From: CAYLYM01 sp964387645
GTDB taxonomy: Bacteria; Calditrichota; Calditrichia; RBG-13-44-9
Direction: 5' to 3'
Length of the DNA: 15,421 bases
Assembly: GCA_964387645.1 (NCBI GenBank)
Contig: CAYLYM010000093.1
Span: 1-15,421 of the forward strand
Shown piece after piece: positions 1 through 6,574 of this stretch. The notes beneath the pieces are model-generated. The model was not told where the DNA came from and made no database searches. It saw only the letters and a program-made list of their open reading frames with translations. Position 1 is the first letter of the stretch. Every line of letters starts with the position of its first letter. Both the position numbers and the translations under genes were made by a program.

Positions 1-397
1 GTTCTCCACACACCAGCAAAATCCGTTTATGTCCCTGCTTTAAAAGCGCAAATGTTTCTGACTGAACATCCTTTATGGAAAGTGTAACTCGCTTTAACGC
101 CTTATTATCTTTGCGAAACGCACAATAGAGGCAGTTATTGACACAATGATTAGTCAAATAGAGGGGAGCAAATAAAACAATTCGATTACCGTAGATTTTC
201 TCTTTTACCTCCAGCGCACTTTCGAACAAGACCTGCTCAATTTCTGGATCCGTAATATTGAGTAAAGCGGCCGTTTCTTCTATAGTTAATCCTTGTAAGC
301 TCCTGGATTTTTCTAAAACCTCAAGCTGATAGCCTGGATCAGCATTTAACGGATTATTTAAAACCTTTTCAATTTTTTCTTCGTTTATGAACTCCAT
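1..397 (-). CDS. hydG: [FeFe]-hydrogenase maturase HydG, radical SAM (N-terminal 132 codons; runs off left edge)
   Basis: HydG is the radical-SAM tyrosine lyase that makes the CO and CN ligands of the H-cluster of [FeFe] hydrogenase. I translated the minus strand from an ATG at 397. The frame stays open to the window edge and gives 132 residues of a protein that is normally about 470 long. The cluster-binding motif CVNNCLYC (C85-x3-C89-x2-C92) sits in the context FAPLYLTNHC, followed by AFRKDNK, which is typical of HydG rather than of ThiH or HydE. A good ribosome site (AGGGGA, 405-410) lies 7 bases before the start. It begins 31 bp after the upstream kinase gene stops, so it is probably the eighth gene of the hydrogenase operon. 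HydE and HydF would be expected further left, outside the window. The HydG assignment is strong although the C-terminal half is not visible. Confidence 0.9.
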   Translation of the reverse strand, partial: MEFINEEKIEKVLNNPLNADPGYQLEVLEKSRSLQGLTIEETAALLNITDPEIEQVLFESALEVKEKIYGNRIVLFAPLYLTNHCVNNCLYCAFRKDNKALKRVTLSIKDVQSETFALLKQGHKRILLVCGE

Positions 398-428
398 AAA
401 TTAATCCCCTATAATAAGATTAAAAACT

Positions 429-1922
429 CTATTTATTTTTGCTGGAATTTAAGCTTTCCGGCAGAAATACTGTAAAAGTGCTGCCTTTTTCAAATTCACT
501 TTCCACTATTATTTTTCCCGCGTAACTTTCTACAATTTTCTTGACCAGCGAAAGCCCCAGACCCGTTCCGGTAATCCCCCGCGTATACTGGTTTTTAGCT
601 CTGAAAAATTCTTCAAATAACCTGGCCTTTTCTTCTTCTTTCATGCCAATTCCGGTATCCCTTACCCGGATACTGACGTAATGTTTGTTTTTTGAAGTGG
701 AGATGTGTATTTCTCCACTATCCTTATTGTATTTTATGGCATTCGAAATCAGATTATTCAAAACACGTAATAGCTCTTCCTTATCCACATCCACAAATAG
801 ATCGGGTTGAAGGTCCAGAGTTATGGTTATACTACGCTTTTCCGCTTCGGATCGGAAAAATTCTACAGCTTCCTGAACCAGTTCAGATAGACATACTCGT
901 TCAATTTCTCTTCTGACTTTTCCCGCCTCGATTCGTGAAATGTTTAATAAATCATTGATCAGATCCAATAAAGCCCGTGAACGTTCCAGAGACCGTTTTA
1001 AATACTTTTCGTATATCTCGGGTTCATCCCCTAAAGTTTTATTGATGATCATTTCCAGATAGCCCTGAATAGCACCAAGGGGAGCTTTCAATTCATGGGC
1101 AACCATGTTAACGAATTGAGATTTCAACAATTCCAACTGCTTGAGTTGAGAAATATCCCGAAAAACTGACACTACGCCAATAAGCTGGCCCGATTCATCC
1201 AATACCGGCGTAGTGTTCACCATCACAACCATTTCTGCAGGTGGTTTAATTACAATTTCTTGCCGAATGGCTTTAAAATATTGATGATTGTTTAAAATCT
1301 CCTGGATTTGCTTAGCCATTTGCGCAGGAAGTATCTGTACAACCTGTTCGCCAATTTTTAATTCAGTCTGGATATCTAATAATTGCAAGAAACGTGGATT
1401 AAAAAAGACCAATTCGCCTTGCTGGTTCAAAACCAGGATGCCATCATCGATGGCGTTGATGATCGTTCGAATCCTGGATTTTTCCCGGGCTACTTCTAAC
1501 AATCGTCGTTCCCGTTCTTCTCGCAGTCGACGGGCCTCTAAGATGTACCAGCGCCGTTCCAATGCCCGGTTAGTTAAATGTAACAATTCGTCCGGGGTAA
1601 ACGGTTTGGCCATATAGTTGTAAGCGCCCAATTGTGTCGTTTCTACAGCTGTATCAATCGAAGCATAAGCCGTGATAATAACACAGATGGCCTCAGGATA
1701 TTTAGCTTTAATTTTGCGCAAAACCTCTGTCCCATCCAAATCGGGCATCTTAAGATCCAGGAAATACAGGTCATATTCCTGTTTCAGTCCTTTCGCAAGC
1801 CCTTCCTGCCCATTCTCTGCCACTTCTACCTGGTGACCTTCTCCCATGAGAATGCGCCGAATGCCTTCTCGCATCCCTAATTCGTCATCGATTACAAGAA
1901 TTTTAGCTGGAGAAATTTTCAT
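429..1922 (-). CDS. Receiver-PAS-histidine kinase signalling protein
   Basis: A soluble 497-residue kinase with an N-terminal receiver. Receiver at 5-120: acidic pair D12/D13, phospho-acceptor D56 in FLDLKMPDLDG, T84 and K106. A charged coiled-coil linker (about 120-150) leads to a PAS domain (about 150-262). The HisKA domain has the H-box MVAHELKAPLGAI with H276. The HATPase domain has an N-box NLISNAIKYN, DTGIGM and GTGLGLSLVKK. No membrane segment or DNA-binding domain is present. The receiver-first order suggests that phosphorylation from another kinase, perhaps the hydrogenase-like kinase of this operon, tunes its own kinase activity (inference). It starts 3 bp after the upstream receiver gene stops, with only a weak ribosome site, so translation is probably coupled. 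The PAS ligand cannot be read from the sequence. Confidence 0.93.
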   Translation of the reverse strand: MKISPAKILVIDDELGMREGIRRILMGEGHQVEVAENGQEGLAKGLKQEYDLYFLDLKMPDLDGTEVLRKIKAKYPEAICVIITAYASIDTAVETTQLGAYNYMAKPFTPDELLHLTNRALERRWYILEARRLREERERRLLEVAREKSRIRTIINAIDDGILVLNQQGELVFFNPRFLQLLDIQTELKIGEQVVQILPAQMAKQIQEILNNHQYFKAIRQEIVIKPPAEMVVMVNTTPVLDESGQLIGVVSVFRDISQLKQLELLKSQFVNMVAHELKAPLGAIQGYLEMIINKTLGDEPEIYEKYLKRSLERSRALLDLINDLLNISRIEAGKVRREIERVCLSELVQEAVEFFRSEAEKRSITITLDLQPDLFVDVDKEELLRVLNNLISNAIKYNKDSGEIHISTSKNKHYVSIRVRDTGIGMKEEEKARLFEEFFRAKNQYTRGITGTGLGLSLVKKIVESYAGKIIVESEFEKGSTFTVFLPESLNSSKNK

Positions 1923-1925
1923 CGT

Positions 1926-2318
1926 TTATTTAAATAATTTTTCCTTAAGAAATTCAACAAGATCGTTTGGTGAAATTGGTTTTTCTAGATAACCATCTGC
2001 TTTAATCCAGTTCTGCTCTTCCGCAGTGTCAGTAGAAAAACGAAAACCAGTCTCCTGCCCCAAGCTTGTGAGGATGTAAATTGGGACTTTTTCCCCTTCA
2101 GGTAATTTTCTTATCTTGTGGCAAAGCGTAAAACCTGAATCGAAATGTTCCATGGCCAGGTCGATGAGAGCTACATCGGGAAGAAACGTTTTGAATGCCT
2201 CCAGACCCTCTTGACTATTATTCGCTGTTTTTACCTGGAATCCGTTTTTCTTTAAGACCGGTTTAAAAATCTCAATTAAGTCAACATCATCATCAACAAT
2301 TAAAACTTTCTTACTCAT
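1926..2318 (-). CDS. Single-domain response regulator, atypical (sister of the 2433-2816 gene)
   Basis: A stand-alone receiver of 130 residues with no output domain. D9-D11 form the acidic pocket, D53 (ALIDLA) is the phospho-acceptor, T84 is the switch threonine and K113 (YLEKPIS) the conserved lysine. Two features depart from the CheY pattern. The usual MPxxDG loop after the phospho-Asp is replaced by AMEHFDSGF. The stretch between T84 and K113 is about seven residues longer than in CheY and contains TAEEQNW. The next gene upstream shares both peculiarities, so the pair looks like an ancient tandem duplication. The ATG at 2318 is preceded by a purine-rich GAAGAGAG ribosome site. Its partner kinase is probably the hydrogenase-like kinase two genes upstream, or the receiver-PAS kinase 3 bp downstream (inference). 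Confidence 0.93.
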   Translation of the reverse strand: MSKKVLIVDDDVDLIEIFKPVLKKNGFQVKTANNSQEGLEAFKTFLPDVALIDLAMEHFDSGFTLCHKIRKLPEGEKVPIYILTSLGQETGFRFSTDTAEEQNWIKADGYLEKPISPNDLVEFLKEKLFK

Positions 2319-2343
2319 ATGAACTCTCTTCTTTTTTACTAAT

Positions 2344-2422
2344 CTCTATTTTAGTAGAGTTTTATTAAATCAATACTCGTGAGCGGGGTCGGTAATCTCA
2401 GAGAAATTACCTGCCCCCCTCC
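2344..2422 (-). other. Two inverted repeats between the twin receiver genes
   Basis: The 114-bp spacer between the two receiver genes holds an imperfect dyad. GGTAAT (2391-2396) faces ATTACC (2406-2411), flanked by a G-run (2385-2388) and a C-run (2414-2419) that can extend the stem with mismatches. A second, smaller dyad is CTCTA (2344-2348) facing TAGAG (2355-2359). No U-run follows either stem in the direction of transcription, so a simple rho-independent terminator is unlikely. An attenuator, an RNA processing site or a protein-binding dyad all remain possible. Function is unknown. Confidence 0.35.
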
Positions 2423-2432
2423 TCTTGTTAAA

Positions 2433-2816
2433 TCAGGCCAACAAATCATTCACTTTTTGCAGCAATTTATCATGACTTACTGGTTTTTCCAGGAATTCAT
2501 CTACCGGATTCCATTCTTCATCTGGGCCAAATTTCCAATTATAATCAGGTTGTTGATTGACAGAAGTTAGCATAATTATTGGTAAATTCCGGGTTTTAGG
2601 ATCTTTACGAATTTCCCTGGCCACCTCAAATCCTTCATCTGCTCTAGACATCATGACATCCAGAATAACCAGATCCGGTTTTTCAGACTTCACTAATTCC
2701 AGACCTTCAGTACCATTGTATGCTTCTTTCACTTCGAACCCTTCTTTGGTTAAAACCGCTTTGTTCATTTCGACAAAGTCTACATCATCATCAATAATCA
2801 AGATTTTTTTTGCCAT
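2433..2816 (-). CDS. Single-domain response regulator, atypical (first of the twin pair)
   Basis: A 127-residue stand-alone receiver. An in-frame TTG at 2831 would make it five residues longer, but the codons between it and ATG 2816 contain the AAGGAG ribosome site, ideally spaced for 2816. I therefore take ATG 2816. D9-D11 form the acidic pocket, D53 (VILDVMM) is the phosphorylation site, and T84 and K111 (FLEKPVS) complete it. As in its sister gene, the MPxxDG loop is replaced (MMSRADEGF). The T84-K111 segment is about five residues longer than in CheY and contains FGPDEEWNPVDEF. There is no output domain. It follows the hydrogenase-like histidine kinase by 39 bp, which makes it the best candidate phospho-acceptor for that kinase (inference from position). 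Confidence 0.94.
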   Translation of the reverse strand: MAKKILIIDDDVDFVEMNKAVLTKEGFEVKEAYNGTEGLELVKSEKPDLVILDVMMSRADEGFEVAREIRKDPKTRNLPIIMLTSVNQQPDYNWKFGPDEEWNPVDEFLEKPVSHDKLLQKVNDLLA

Positions 2817-2855
2817 TTTAAACTCCTTCAAATTTTGTTTGCATATTTGTTTATT

Positions 2856-4844
2856 CTAATGATTTATTGGCAATTCTATAGTGAAAATGGCGCCCTTTCC
2901 TACTTCACTTTCAGCGCGAATGTTTCCTTTATGCATTTTAACAATACCATAGGCGATAGCCAAACCCAGTCCGGTACCTTTACCAATTTTTTTTGTGGTA
3001 AAGAAAGGGGTGAATAGTCTTTTCATGTTTTCTGGTGGAATACCGACGCCAGTGTCTTTGAACTGGATTCTAACTCGGTTTGTCCTTGAATCAGGTTCTG
3101 CACTAATTGTCAAAGTTCCGCCCTGTGGCATAGCCTCTGCCGCATTTTGAGCTAAATTTAAAAACACCTGGTAAATCTGATCCAAATCGATCTCTACTTC
3201 AGGAATATCTGGACTGATATTTGTAAGAATCTGCACATTTTGAAATTCTGGTTTCTGCCGAACGGCATGAATGAGTTTATTGATGATTTCTGGAAGCGAA
3301 TGTTTGTTCAATTTCAATTTTCCCTGGCGAGCAAAATTGAGCAAGCCTGAAACAATATTGCGACAACGATTGGCCTCTTCTATGATGAATTTCAGATCTT
3401 CGGCATTGTTACTTTTCTCACCCATTTGCTGCAATAAGAGATGCGCAAAAAGAATGATCGAACCCAACGGATTGTTCACCTCGTGGGCAACGCCAGCGGC
3501 TAACTGTCCGATGGAAGCCAGCTTTTCGGACTGGATCAGTTGTTCCTGTGCAGCAGCCAGGTCCTCCAGAGATCGCCTCAACTGCTTTTGGGTGCGATCG
3601 TATTTTTCAATTAAATAAGGCATACACATCTCTTTCTCAGCCAATCCTTCATAGACTGCCACGGCATATTCCCGGCAGCTACTATAACCGCATGCACCAC
3701 AATTCAGTTCGTCAGATACATCAAATTTATTAATCTCTGCCAATATTTTCCGGATTTCCTCTTCAGAAGGTTTTCCCGTTTCCACCGGCTCTGCCCGAAA
3801 TGTTCGGTGGATATCGATTTCCTGGCAGCTCCGAATATTTTCCTGCCACTCACTGTAACTGGTTTTATCTCGCCGCGACTCGGTAAATTCAACAATTTTC
3901 TGTTTACGGTAAAAATAATTCACCTTATCATTCATAAACGGTCCATTGATGCAACCTTCGCAAAAGAGAACATCCACCATATTAGCTCGCACCTCACCCT
4001 TACGTATAGAATCAATCAACAGCATGATGCGGTGTTTTCCTTCAGTCAGAATGATATCATTTTCCATCAAATCAAAATTCAAGCCGGAACTGCGAATCAA
4101 TCCACCAGAGATGGGATAAATTCGACCCAAATAAGCATGTGGAGGATCAAACCAGTCTTCCTCGGCATCTTCTGGATTTATGCCTAATTTCGAGAACAAA
4201 TCTTCCATTTCCTTAAATGTCAAAGCTTCTTCCACAATTCCGGTAACTTCCGGCTCACGTTGTTCTACCTTTTTAGCAGTGCAGGGACCAATGAAAACAG
4301 TCTTAACATCTTCTCCGTAAAAATGGCGAACAACCTTTCCCATGGCAATCATAGGCGAGACTATCGGCGCAAGATTATCCGCCAATTCCGGTGCATATTT
4401 TTCAATATATTGGCAAATTGCCGGGCAGGAACTGGCAATCACCGGTCGCTTTAAATCTTTCTCATCCGATTCAGCCAGTCGCTTATATTCTCTATTGATC
4501 AAATCCGCACCAAAAGCAACTTCGACAACTTTAGAAAAACCACATTTCTTTAAGGCCCCAATTAATTTCTCCGGTTTACTATTCGGAAACGCTGCCGGAA
4601 AGGAGGGCGCTAACATGGCTATCACTTTTTGTGACGATTTCAATATTTCAACAGTATGAGAAACACCGTCTAATACCGCTTTGGCATGCTGCGAACAGAC
4701 ACGGACACAATGTCCGCATCCCAGGCAGCGATGTTCGATTACCTTGGCCTGTCCTCTCTCCACCTTAATGGCTTTGGCGGGACATTCCCGGATACAGGTG
4801 TAACACCGCTTGCAACGTTCTTCTATCGTCCAGACCACCGCCAC
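2856..4844 (-). CDS. [FeFe]-hydrogenase-like iron-sulfur sensor histidine kinase
   Basis: A 662-residue cytoplasmic protein that fuses an H-cluster-type domain to a kinase. Order: two [4Fe-4S] ferredoxin motifs (C11/14/17/21 and C40/43/46/50); an Fe_hyd_lg_C-like domain (about 70-320) with C140, C188 (GPCTAKK) and C295/C298; a small FeS domain of the PF04060 type (C382, C385, C390, C407, in NCGACGYSSC); a coiled coil (about 413-445); HisKA with H454 in GVAHEVNNPLGS, NtrB-like; and HATPase with N567, DTGVGIP (D597) and GKGTGLGL. Motif L1 is SSCPAI, one residue shorter than the sister HydA motif TSCSPGW. L3 is CEGC rather than CxxxC. The domain thus resembles sensory or divergent hydrogenases more than a turnover enzyme. 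The GTG start at 4844 overlaps the hydA stop by one base (TAGTG) and has a GAGGAG ribosome site, so it is translationally coupled to hydA. H2 or redox sensing is inferred. Confidence 0.92.
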   Translation of the reverse strand: MAVVWTIEERCKRCYTCIRECPAKAIKVERGQAKVIEHRCLGCGHCVRVCSQHAKAVLDGVSHTVEILKSSQKVIAMLAPSFPAAFPNSKPEKLIGALKKCGFSKVVEVAFGADLINREYKRLAESDEKDLKRPVIASSCPAICQYIEKYAPELADNLAPIVSPMIAMGKVVRHFYGEDVKTVFIGPCTAKKVEQREPEVTGIVEEALTFKEMEDLFSKLGINPEDAEEDWFDPPHAYLGRIYPISGGLIRSSGLNFDLMENDIILTEGKHRIMLLIDSIRKGEVRANMVDVLFCEGCINGPFMNDKVNYFYRKQKIVEFTESRRDKTSYSEWQENIRSCQEIDIHRTFRAEPVETGKPSEEEIRKILAEINKFDVSDELNCGACGYSSCREYAVAVYEGLAEKEMCMPYLIEKYDRTQKQLRRSLEDLAAAQEQLIQSEKLASIGQLAAGVAHEVNNPLGSIILFAHLLLQQMGEKSNNAEDLKFIIEEANRCRNIVSGLLNFARQGKLKLNKHSLPEIINKLIHAVRQKPEFQNVQILTNISPDIPEVEIDLDQIYQVFLNLAQNAAEAMPQGGTLTISAEPDSRTNRVRIQFKDTGVGIPPENMKRLFTPFFTTKKIGKGTGLGLAIAYGIVKMHKGNIRAESEVGKGAIFTIELPINH

Positions 4845-6559
4845 TATTGCACTCCTCGCTTCACGTAATGAGTGTGTAACAACTTATGCGCCAAGTGTCC
4901 GTTCGGCTCACCTAAAAATTCCTGGTAGATCTTTTTGAGAGAATCGTTGTGATGCGAACAGCGCTGGGGCATCATCCGATCAATTTGATAAATGCCCTCA
5001 GTACGTTTACGAAGTTTTTCTGGATCTGAAGGTAATGGTTGGCCACCGCCGTTAACGCATCCACCAGGGCAGGCCATAACCTCCACAAAATGGTAAGGCG
5101 AATCACCCCTGCGAATTTGATCCAGAATATGGCCAACATTATGCAGTCCATTCACGGCTGCAACCTTTAACCGCGTTTCACCGAGCTCAACTTCTGCTTC
5201 CTTAATCCCCCGAATGCCACGAAGAGGAGTAAATTCCACATTCTTCAAATCTTCACCGGTAAGATAAAAATGAGCGGTCCGGATAGCCGCTTCCATCACT
5301 CCACCTGCAGCACCGAAAATACTGGCAGCTCCAGTGGATTCTCCCATAGGATCATCGAAGTCTTCATCCGGTAACCTGGCGAAATCAATTCCGGCCACTT
5401 TGATCATACGAGCCAGTTCTCTGGTAGTAATGACAGCATCGACATCGGGATAACCATTGCCTAATTCCGGTCGCTGAGCCTCAAACTTCTTGGCTGTGCA
5501 TGGCATTACTGACAAAACAAAAATATTCTCTGAATCGATACCTATCTTCTGTGCGTAGTAAGATTTAATCAAAGCACCTTCCATTTCATGCGGCGATTTA
5601 CAGGTAGACAGATGATCCAGCAAATCTGGATAAAAATGTTCCACAAATTTTATCCATCCTGGACTGCAGGAAGTGAGCATGGGAATTTTACAATTATTTT
5701 TTAAACGGTTCACCAATTCGGTTGCTTCTTCAATAATCGTTAAATCAGCACCGAAATTGGTATCAAATACTCTGTCGATTCCCATTCGTCGGAGAGCCGC
5801 CACGATTTTACCAGTTACAATGCTGCCTGGTTCCATGCCGAATTCTTCACCCAGAGCAACTCTGACAGCTGGTGCAACCTGCGCTACCACGAATTTTTCT
5901 GAATCGTTGATAGCTTCCCAGGCTAACTTCTGATGACTTTTCTCTCGAAGCGCTCCCACCGGACACACTAGAATACATTGCCCACAAAACACACAAGGCA
6001 CCGTATTAAGGCTTTTATCCAGAGCCGGTGCTACATACGTTCGAAAACCACGATTCACAAAATCAATTGCCCCCACTTGTTGTACTTCGTGACAAACCCG
6101 AACGCATCGACCACATAAAATACATTTTTCCGGATCCCTTTCGATAGCCGGACTGGCCACATCCGGCTTAATCTTCCGCATTTCACCAGAATAACGAAAA
6201 CTTCTCACACCATACTGTGATGCCAGAGTTTGTAATTCGCAATTACCGTTTCGGACGCAAATCAGGCAATCTTGCGGATGATTGGCAATAAGCAATTCCA
6301 CAATAGTTTTTCTGGCACGCCGCACTTTAGGCGAATTGGTTTCTACTTCCATACCATCAAAAACCGGGAAAGCACACGCCGGAACCAGGTTGTTATTACC
6401 GTTTTTTACCTCAACAGTACAGATACGACAGGATCCTGTAGGTGTAAACCCTTTCAGATGACACAGTGTTGGAATTTGAATACCTTCCCTTTCTGCTACC
6501 TCTAATATCGTTTCACCGGGATTGGCCGAACAGGTGATTCCATTTATTTTAATTTTCAT
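4844..6559 (-). CDS. hydA: [FeFe] hydrogenase catalytic subunit HydA (HndD/NuoG-like, trimeric type)
   Basis: The H2-producing or H2-oxidising subunit of a multimeric NAD-linked hydrogenase, 571 residues. Clusters in order: [2Fe-2S] plant-type ferredoxin (C33, C44, C47, C62); His-ligated [4Fe-4S] (H94, C98, C101, C107); two [4Fe-4S] (C146/149/152/156 and C189/192/195/199); then the H-cluster domain with L1 TSCSPGW (296-302), L2 MPCTAKKFE (352-360) and L3 EVMACPGGCVNGGG (493-506). L1 has Ser in place of the second Cys of TSCCPGW, a variant I recall as common in HydABC-type enzymes. Length matches HndD/HydA of trimeric enzymes; it lacks the extra C-terminal [2Fe-2S] of Thermotoga HydA. The ATG at 6559 has an AAGGAG ribosome site and follows hydB by 15 bp. 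Likely group A3; whether it bifurcates with ferredoxin cannot be decided from sequence. Confidence 0.96.
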   Translation of the reverse strand: MKIKINGITCSANPGETILEVAEREGIQIPTLCHLKGFTPTGSCRICTVEVKNGNNNLVPACAFPVFDGMEVETNSPKVRRARKTIVELLIANHPQDCLICVRNGNCELQTLASQYGVRSFRYSGEMRKIKPDVASPAIERDPEKCILCGRCVRVCHEVQQVGAIDFVNRGFRTYVAPALDKSLNTVPCVFCGQCILVCPVGALREKSHQKLAWEAINDSEKFVVAQVAPAVRVALGEEFGMEPGSIVTGKIVAALRRMGIDRVFDTNFGADLTIIEEATELVNRLKNNCKIPMLTSCSPGWIKFVEHFYPDLLDHLSTCKSPHEMEGALIKSYYAQKIGIDSENIFVLSVMPCTAKKFEAQRPELGNGYPDVDAVITTRELARMIKVAGIDFARLPDEDFDDPMGESTGAASIFGAAGGVMEAAIRTAHFYLTGEDLKNVEFTPLRGIRGIKEAEVELGETRLKVAAVNGLHNVGHILDQIRRGDSPYHFVEVMACPGGCVNGGGQPLPSDPEKLRKRTEGIYQIDRMMPQRCSHHNDSLKKIYQEFLGEPNGHLAHKLLHTHYVKRGVQ

Positions 6560-6574
6560 TTACGTCTCCTTCGG

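Noticed and set aside
296..397. hydG start region as a possible ThiH or HydE homologue
   Set aside because: The CVNNCLYC motif in the context FAPLYLTNHC...AFRKDN fits HydG better, and the hydrogenase context agrees.
2817..2831. Upstream TTG start for the first lone receiver (five extra residues)
   Set aside because: Those codons contain the AAGGAG ribosome site that serves the ATG at 2816.
4342..4659. Long plus-strand open frames inside the hydrogenase and kinase genes (also near 1288-1617, 3271-3618, 3807-4187 and 7239-7667)
   Set aside because: They lie antisense to genes with intact motifs, have no family resemblance and no ribosome sites of note; they are shadows of the minus-strand codon pattern.
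5662..5675. HydA L1 motif TSCSPGW as evidence of an inactive hydrogenase
   Set aside because: Ser at this position is, to my recollection, a common variant in trimeric NAD-linked enzymes, and L2 and L3 are fully canonical.
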